Positions 60,464-64,000 of a stretch of 64,000 nucleotides of DNA are shown here, piece after piece. The notes beneath the pieces were generated by a model. It searched no databases. It was not told the origin of the DNA and saw only the letters and a program-made list of their open reading frames with translations. The translations under genes were made by a program, and so were the position numbers. The stretch comes from Salinibaculum rarum (GTDB lineage Archaea; Halobacteriota; Halobacteria; Halobacteriales; Haloarculaceae): NCBI RefSeq assembly GCF_030505615.1, contig NZ_CP129994.1, forward strand, positions 434,001-498,000, given 5' to 3'. Numbering within the stretch: position 1 is the stretch's first letter; every line of letters begins with the position of its first letter.

Positions 60464-63139
60464 TCACAACGTAATCGAATCCACGCCACCTTCAACACGC
60501 GCTGTAGACCTGTTCGATGCAGGCTGCTGCTCCACAGCAATCCGTTGATCCGCACCATCAATCAACCCATCATCATGACTCACCACTATCGTCTGCTCCA
60601 CACCGACTTCACGCATCCGCTCCACAATCGTCTGAATCTCCCCAACGTGCCCCGCATCAAGATGCGCTGTCGGTTCATCCAGAATGAGTGGTGGCATTGG
60701 TGGCGACCCTTCCAAACCCTCTACGAGCATCTGGTAGATTGCACACCGAAGCGCGAGGTTGAACAACACCGATTCCCCGCCGCTGAATTTCCCGGGTGAC
60801 AAGTCACCGCCATCCTTCTCGTACACGACCGCACTGTAATCACCTTCAATCTCAATGTGGTCGTACGCGTCGTTTTGATACAACAGGTCGAAAATATCGT
60901 TCACCAAGTCATTCAGATGATCCACGTTCCGCTGCCGAAGGTCAGCACGGAGATTCGTATACATCTGCTCAATATCTTCTGCCTGTTCGTACAGTGATTC
61001 CAAGGCATCGACTTTTGCCTGAATGTTTTCGTACCGCTCTTCCCACTGGCGCAACTGCTGAAGCGAATTCTGCACCTCACCCTTCTCTTCTTGAAGCGAC
61101 GAGCGTTCGGACTCGAGTTCATCCAATCTATCATCAAGTTCCATCAGCCGTTCTTTGGCGTCCTGCTTCATCTGCTTCGCCTCGGCGATAACATCCTCGT
61201 CGATTGCATCCTCAAGCTCGTCTTTCCGAGCGCGAACGTCCGACAACTGCGATTCAAGGTTTGATTCAGTTTCCGTTTTCGCGTCCTTCAGGTCACGCTG
61301 ATTCTCAATGGTGGCTTGGTTGTTGTCCCGTTCATCAAGCAGCTCTAACGCCTCTGTCAACGCGTCCTGTTCATCACGGAGTGAGGCACGAGTGTCCACT
61401 AGGTCACTTCGCTCATCCTGTGCTTCATTGGCACTCGCATCTTTCTCAACGGCTTTCTCTCGTGCATTTTCAGCTTCGCTATGGAGTGACTCGGCTTCTG
61501 CCCGATATTCTTCCACCTGGGCTTTTTTGTCCGCGATCGTGGACTCGGCCGACTCGATTTTCTCTTTGAGACGGGTAATCTCACTCTCCCATGTGCCTAC
61601 TTGATTTTCGGAGTCTTGCAGTTCCTTCGCGCGTTTCATCTCGGATTCGACCTCGTCACGGTCATCTTGCACGTCACTGAGTTTTGCTTCTAACTCGGTT
61701 ACGCGCTCACGGTCATCAGCCAGAGATTCGACGTGAGGTGAGTCAGAGACGTCTTGACCACATTCCGGACACTTCCCCTCCTCGAGAAGTTCTTCGCCTT
61801 TCTGCACCTGTTCACGAGCCGCTTGAAGGTTGCCTGTGAGTTCTTTCTCGCGTGCCTCCAATTCAGCACGCTGGGTTTCTAAGTCAGTCAAGTAGGCGTC
61901 TGCTTCCCCAAATTCGACAGGTTCGTCTTCAAATTCGGCTTTCACCTCGCGGATTTTCGCTTCGTACTCCTCAATCTGCTCGGCATACTCGTCGATTTCT
62001 GACTCAAGGCGTTCGATTTCTGTCTCTAACTCGTCTGCATCATCCTCTTTGTCACCAGCCTTTTCCTCGTTTTGCTCGGCCTCTTCACGGAGATTAGTTG
62101 CGTCAGTCTCGGCTTGCTTAGCTCGGAGTTCGAGTTGTGTGATGGTCTCGGACAAATCGTCAATTCGCTCGTTGATGGTTTCAACCGCATCTTCGATCGC
62201 ATCCTCGTTTATTTCGGCCACACGAGTATCTACGAGTGCTTTGTCTAGGTTCTTATCTAATTCAGTGATGCGTTCTTCCGCAGTATCGATAGCATCATCG
62301 CACTCAGCGATTTCTGCTCGGCATTCTTGAAGTTGCTCAGTGAGAGAGTTAAGACGCGTTTCAACCTCGTCTAACTCGTTGCGCTTCTCTTCTTGCACTT
62401 CCAGTTGTTCGACGGCTGCATCACGGGTGTCTTCTACATCCGATTGCTCGTCTTCGACATCGTTGATCTCCTCATTAATCTCCTTGAGGCGTGATTCAAT
62501 TTGGGAAAGTCGTGCGGGAAGTTCTTGTTCGCGGCGCTGCTTGATTTGCGCGTTAAGATCATCGAGCGCGCCTTCACGGTTGTCTCGGACTCGCCCGATA
62601 CCGACGCGGATACTCCCCGCTCGGTCTCGGTATTGCTCTAATACGCCCAGCTGGAGGAGACCATCAATGATGTCTTGCCGTTCTTTCGGCGTGGCGTTGA
62701 TGAGTTTGTTCACTTCGCCTTGCCGGACATATGCCGAATTGAGGAATGAATCCGCGTCCATCCGGAACATCTCCGCAATCTCGTCATCCACAGCACTTGC
62801 ACCTTCCAGTGTGTTTCCTGGCGTTTCAAGGACGACATCACTCTGGGTGACGCGGCGTGTTCCTTCACGGAGTCGGCGTTTAACGTGGTATGGGTCACCG
62901 TTGTGACTGAACCAAAGTTCGACGATGGTTTCTTCACTCCCGTTTGTCATCACATCGCCGAGTGTGTCATTGTCGGCTTGCAGTGCGCTGCTACCGTACA
63001 GTGCGAAAAAGCAAGCTTCTAGAAGTGAAGACTTCCCGGAGCCATTCGCGCCATGAACAACGGTGACGCCGCTATCGAATTCGATGGTTTCGTCTTCGAA
63101 ACACCTGTAGTTCGTGAGGCTGATTTCTCTAAATTGCAT
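60464..63139 (-). CDS. rad50: Rad50 DNA repair ATPase
   Basis: 891 aa, normal for the family. The N-terminal half-site has Walker A VHGANGSGKSSLLEA (28-42). Long antiparallel coiled coils on both sides flank the zinc hook EGKCPECGQDVSDSP (near 460). The C-terminal half-site has the signature KFSGGESVLFNLALRCAIYQ (near 788) and Walker B PPLILDEPTAHLDAG (near 820), then VVSHDDGLIDGADQ. All catalytic elements are intact. It follows mre11 by two bases, so the complex is made from one operon. Mre11-Rad50 processes DNA ends. Confidence 0.93.
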   Translation of the reverse strand: MQFREISLTNYRCFEDETIEFDSGVTVVHGANGSGKSSLLEACFFALYGSSALQADNDTLGDVMTNGSEETIVELWFSHNGDPYHVKRRLREGTRRVTQSDVVLETPGNTLEGASAVDDEIAEMFRMDADSFLNSAYVRQGEVNKLINATPKERQDIIDGLLQLGVLEQYRDRAGSIRVGIGRVRDNREGALDDLNAQIKQRREQELPARLSQIESRLKEINEEINDVEDEQSDVEDTRDAAVEQLEVQEEKRNELDEVETRLNSLTEQLQECRAEIAECDDAIDTAEERITELDKNLDKALVDTRVAEINEDAIEDAVETINERIDDLSETITQLELRAKQAETDATNLREEAEQNEEKAGDKEDDADELETEIERLESEIDEYAEQIEEYEAKIREVKAEFEDEPVEFGEADAYLTDLETQRAELEAREKELTGNLQAAREQVQKGEELLEEGKCPECGQDVSDSPHVESLADDRERVTELEAKLSDVQDDRDEVESEMKRAKELQDSENQVGTWESEITRLKEKIESAESTIADKKAQVEEYRAEAESLHSEAENAREKAVEKDASANEAQDERSDLVDTRASLRDEQDALTEALELLDERDNNQATIENQRDLKDAKTETESNLESQLSDVRARKDELEDAIDEDVIAEAKQMKQDAKERLMELDDRLDELESERSSLQEEKGEVQNSLQQLRQWEERYENIQAKVDALESLYEQAEDIEQMYTNLRADLRQRNVDHLNDLVNDIFDLLYQNDAYDHIEIEGDYSAVVYEKDGGDLSPGKFSGGESVLFNLALRCAIYQMLVEGLEGSPPMPPLILDEPTAHLDAGHVGEIQTIVERMREVGVEQTIVVSHDDGLIDGADQRIAVEQQPASNRSTARVEGGVDSITL

Positions 63140-63141
63140 TG

Positions 63142-64000
63142 TTATAGATCGTCCAAGCTGAGTTGGTTAGTTGCTCCACCCGCTCCATCGTCATTGTCAT
63201 CAGTCACGCCATCATCGTGAGCAGAGTCCGTGCTGTTACCCTTGTCTTCGTCTGAGTGTGAGTCAGACTGGACGTCGCTTTCTTCTGTTTGAGTGGACTG
63301 TGAAGCATTGTTACCGTCGCGTGATGCATTTGGAGGTGTTTCGTCGGTCGCTGATCCGTCGTCCGTCTCAGTGTCATCTCGGGGGGTTGACTGAGTTGAC
63401 GGGTCAGTGTTTGTCTCTGGTGTCATGACTTCAGGCTCGCCAGGACGTTCAAACTCATCTAGGTCTGCGTCTTCGATAATGTCGTCGACGCGATCTTCGG
63501 TGACATCAGCAAGGTTTGCGTCGGCGACTTCTTTAGAGTCTCGCGCAAGTTCTTCGAATTCTAACGCAACCTCACTCAAGTCCAGTTCGCCACGCCGCTC
63601 TTTGACCGCATCAGTGGGATCAGCGAAACTCACTTCGCGGTAGTCTCGGTCACCCTCGGAAAAATCACGCCGGTCATTAATTTGGACTTTCAGAGCGTCA
63701 TGTTCGTATCCGAGTTCCTCAAGCGGTGCTGACGGAATTCGATCACCACCCCCAGTGATTGTGACAACGACCACACTCTCAGGGAAGTTCTCAGTATTAA
63801 CCTCCATTTGGCGTTTCACACGACTAAGCCCACCACCGTCACCCAGCTCCACGTCGATGTACTCAAAGTCTCGCGTATCTAGTTGGTGTCTGTCGATTCT
63901 CACGTCTGTCTCGGTGAATGTGACGAGTTGATAGCCACGTTCACTACGTTGGTCGGCAGCCGTTCGTTCCGTGCTGCCAGGATATGTCAGCACAGTCCCG
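63142..64000 (-). CDS. mre11: Mre11 nuclease, C-terminal part (cut by window edge)
   Basis: The frame is open to the right edge. The first complete motif is TYPGSTERTAADQRSERGYQ, the conserved P-G-S-T-E-R block at the end of the Mre11 phosphoesterase domain. A cap domain follows (LVTFTETDVRIDRHQLDTRD, VVVVTITGGGDRIPSAPLEE). After about 190 residues the sequence becomes a Thr/Asp/Ser-rich tail that ends in QLSLDDL, which may be the Rad50-binding end. The metal-binding motifs (D-x-H, G-N-H-E, H-x-H) lie outside the window. It is upstream of rad50 with a two-base gap. Confidence 0.88.
   Translation of the reverse strand, partial: GTVLTYPGSTERTAADQRSERGYQLVTFTETDVRIDRHQLDTRDFEYIDVELGDGGGLSRVKRQMEVNTENFPESVVVVTITGGGDRIPSAPLEELGYEHDALKVQINDRRDFSEGDRDYREVSFADPTDAVKERRGELDLSEVALEFEELARDSKEVADANLADVTEDRVDDIIEDADLDEFERPGEPEVMTPETNTDPSTQSTPRDDTETDDGSATDETPPNASRDGNNASQSTQTEESDVQSDSHSDEDKGNSTDSAHDDGVTDDNDDGAGGATNQLSLDDL

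Noticed and set aside
60214-60474. 86-aa plus-strand frame with a Cys-x2-Cys pair
   Set aside because: It begins with TTG, spans an operator-like inverted repeat and a TATA box, and has no acidic character.

Overview
The window comes from a haloarchaeon (class Halobacteria). The encoded proteins are strongly acidic and rich in Asp, Glu and Thr. Many starts lie about 25-30 nt behind a TATA box, so leaderless transcripts are expected. The gene set is also typical: RadA, Top6B, an RPA/RPA-associated pair, TFB, NucS, Mre11-Rad50, archaeal type IV pilus genes and a haloarchaeal-type conjugation apparatus. I see no rRNA, tRNA, CRISPR array or insertion sequence. The mixture of plasmid-type and chromosome-type genes suggests a large extrachromosomal element or an integrated one; the sequence alone cannot decide which.

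Layout. (1) Positions 1-10,620 are very GC-rich and gene-poor. A few small minus-strand genes are separated by about 1 kb tracts that code for no plausible protein but are packed with perfect hairpins. Several hairpins share a loop while having unrelated stems, and an 80-110 bp structured element recurs at least six times. A nested 276-nt fold sits over the start codon of a DUF4326-SLOG gene. A G-poor, C/A-rich tract of about 850 nt lies near the right end. (2) Positions 10,620-12,050 are AT-rich and carry four copies of a 17-bp palindromic iteron at near-regular spacing (166, 166, 154 bp), a probable replication origin. (3) Positions 12,050-14,619 encode a divergent two-subunit primase (PriS-like catalytic subunit, PriL-like subunit with four Cys). 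(4) 14,918-16,774 is a hemerythrin fused to a degenerate, truncated adenylate-forming domain. (5) 16,856-37,239 is a conjugation (type IV secretion) region on the minus strand: a giant coupling ATPase, split VirB4, VirB3-, VirB6- and VirB2-like membrane proteins, a large envelope protein and a membrane AAA+ ATPase. (6) 37,407-42,958 holds a membrane-anchored Lon-type protease without its ATPase, Top6B without Top6A, a pilin-like protein and RadA. (7) 43,068-51,706 is a type IV pilus operon: PilB, PilC, four pilin-like proteins and a RecA-fold ATPase. (8) 51,817-57,129 holds a FUN14 protein, RPA with its partner, two tandem PilA-type pilins with nearly identical 5' ends, a large minor pilin and a small membrane protein. 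(9) 57,167-64,000 holds NucS, an unusually long TFB, Rad50 and a truncated Mre11.

Together the genes describe an element that appears to carry its own priming, single-strand binding, recombination, break repair and topology functions, a basal transcription factor, a conjugation machine and its own pili. The most novel-looking content is the structured, apparently non-coding DNA in the first 10 kb. I read it as a set of candidate large structured RNAs, with the plus strand the likelier sense for most of it. Base positions of hairpins were read by eye; no folding program or database search was run.
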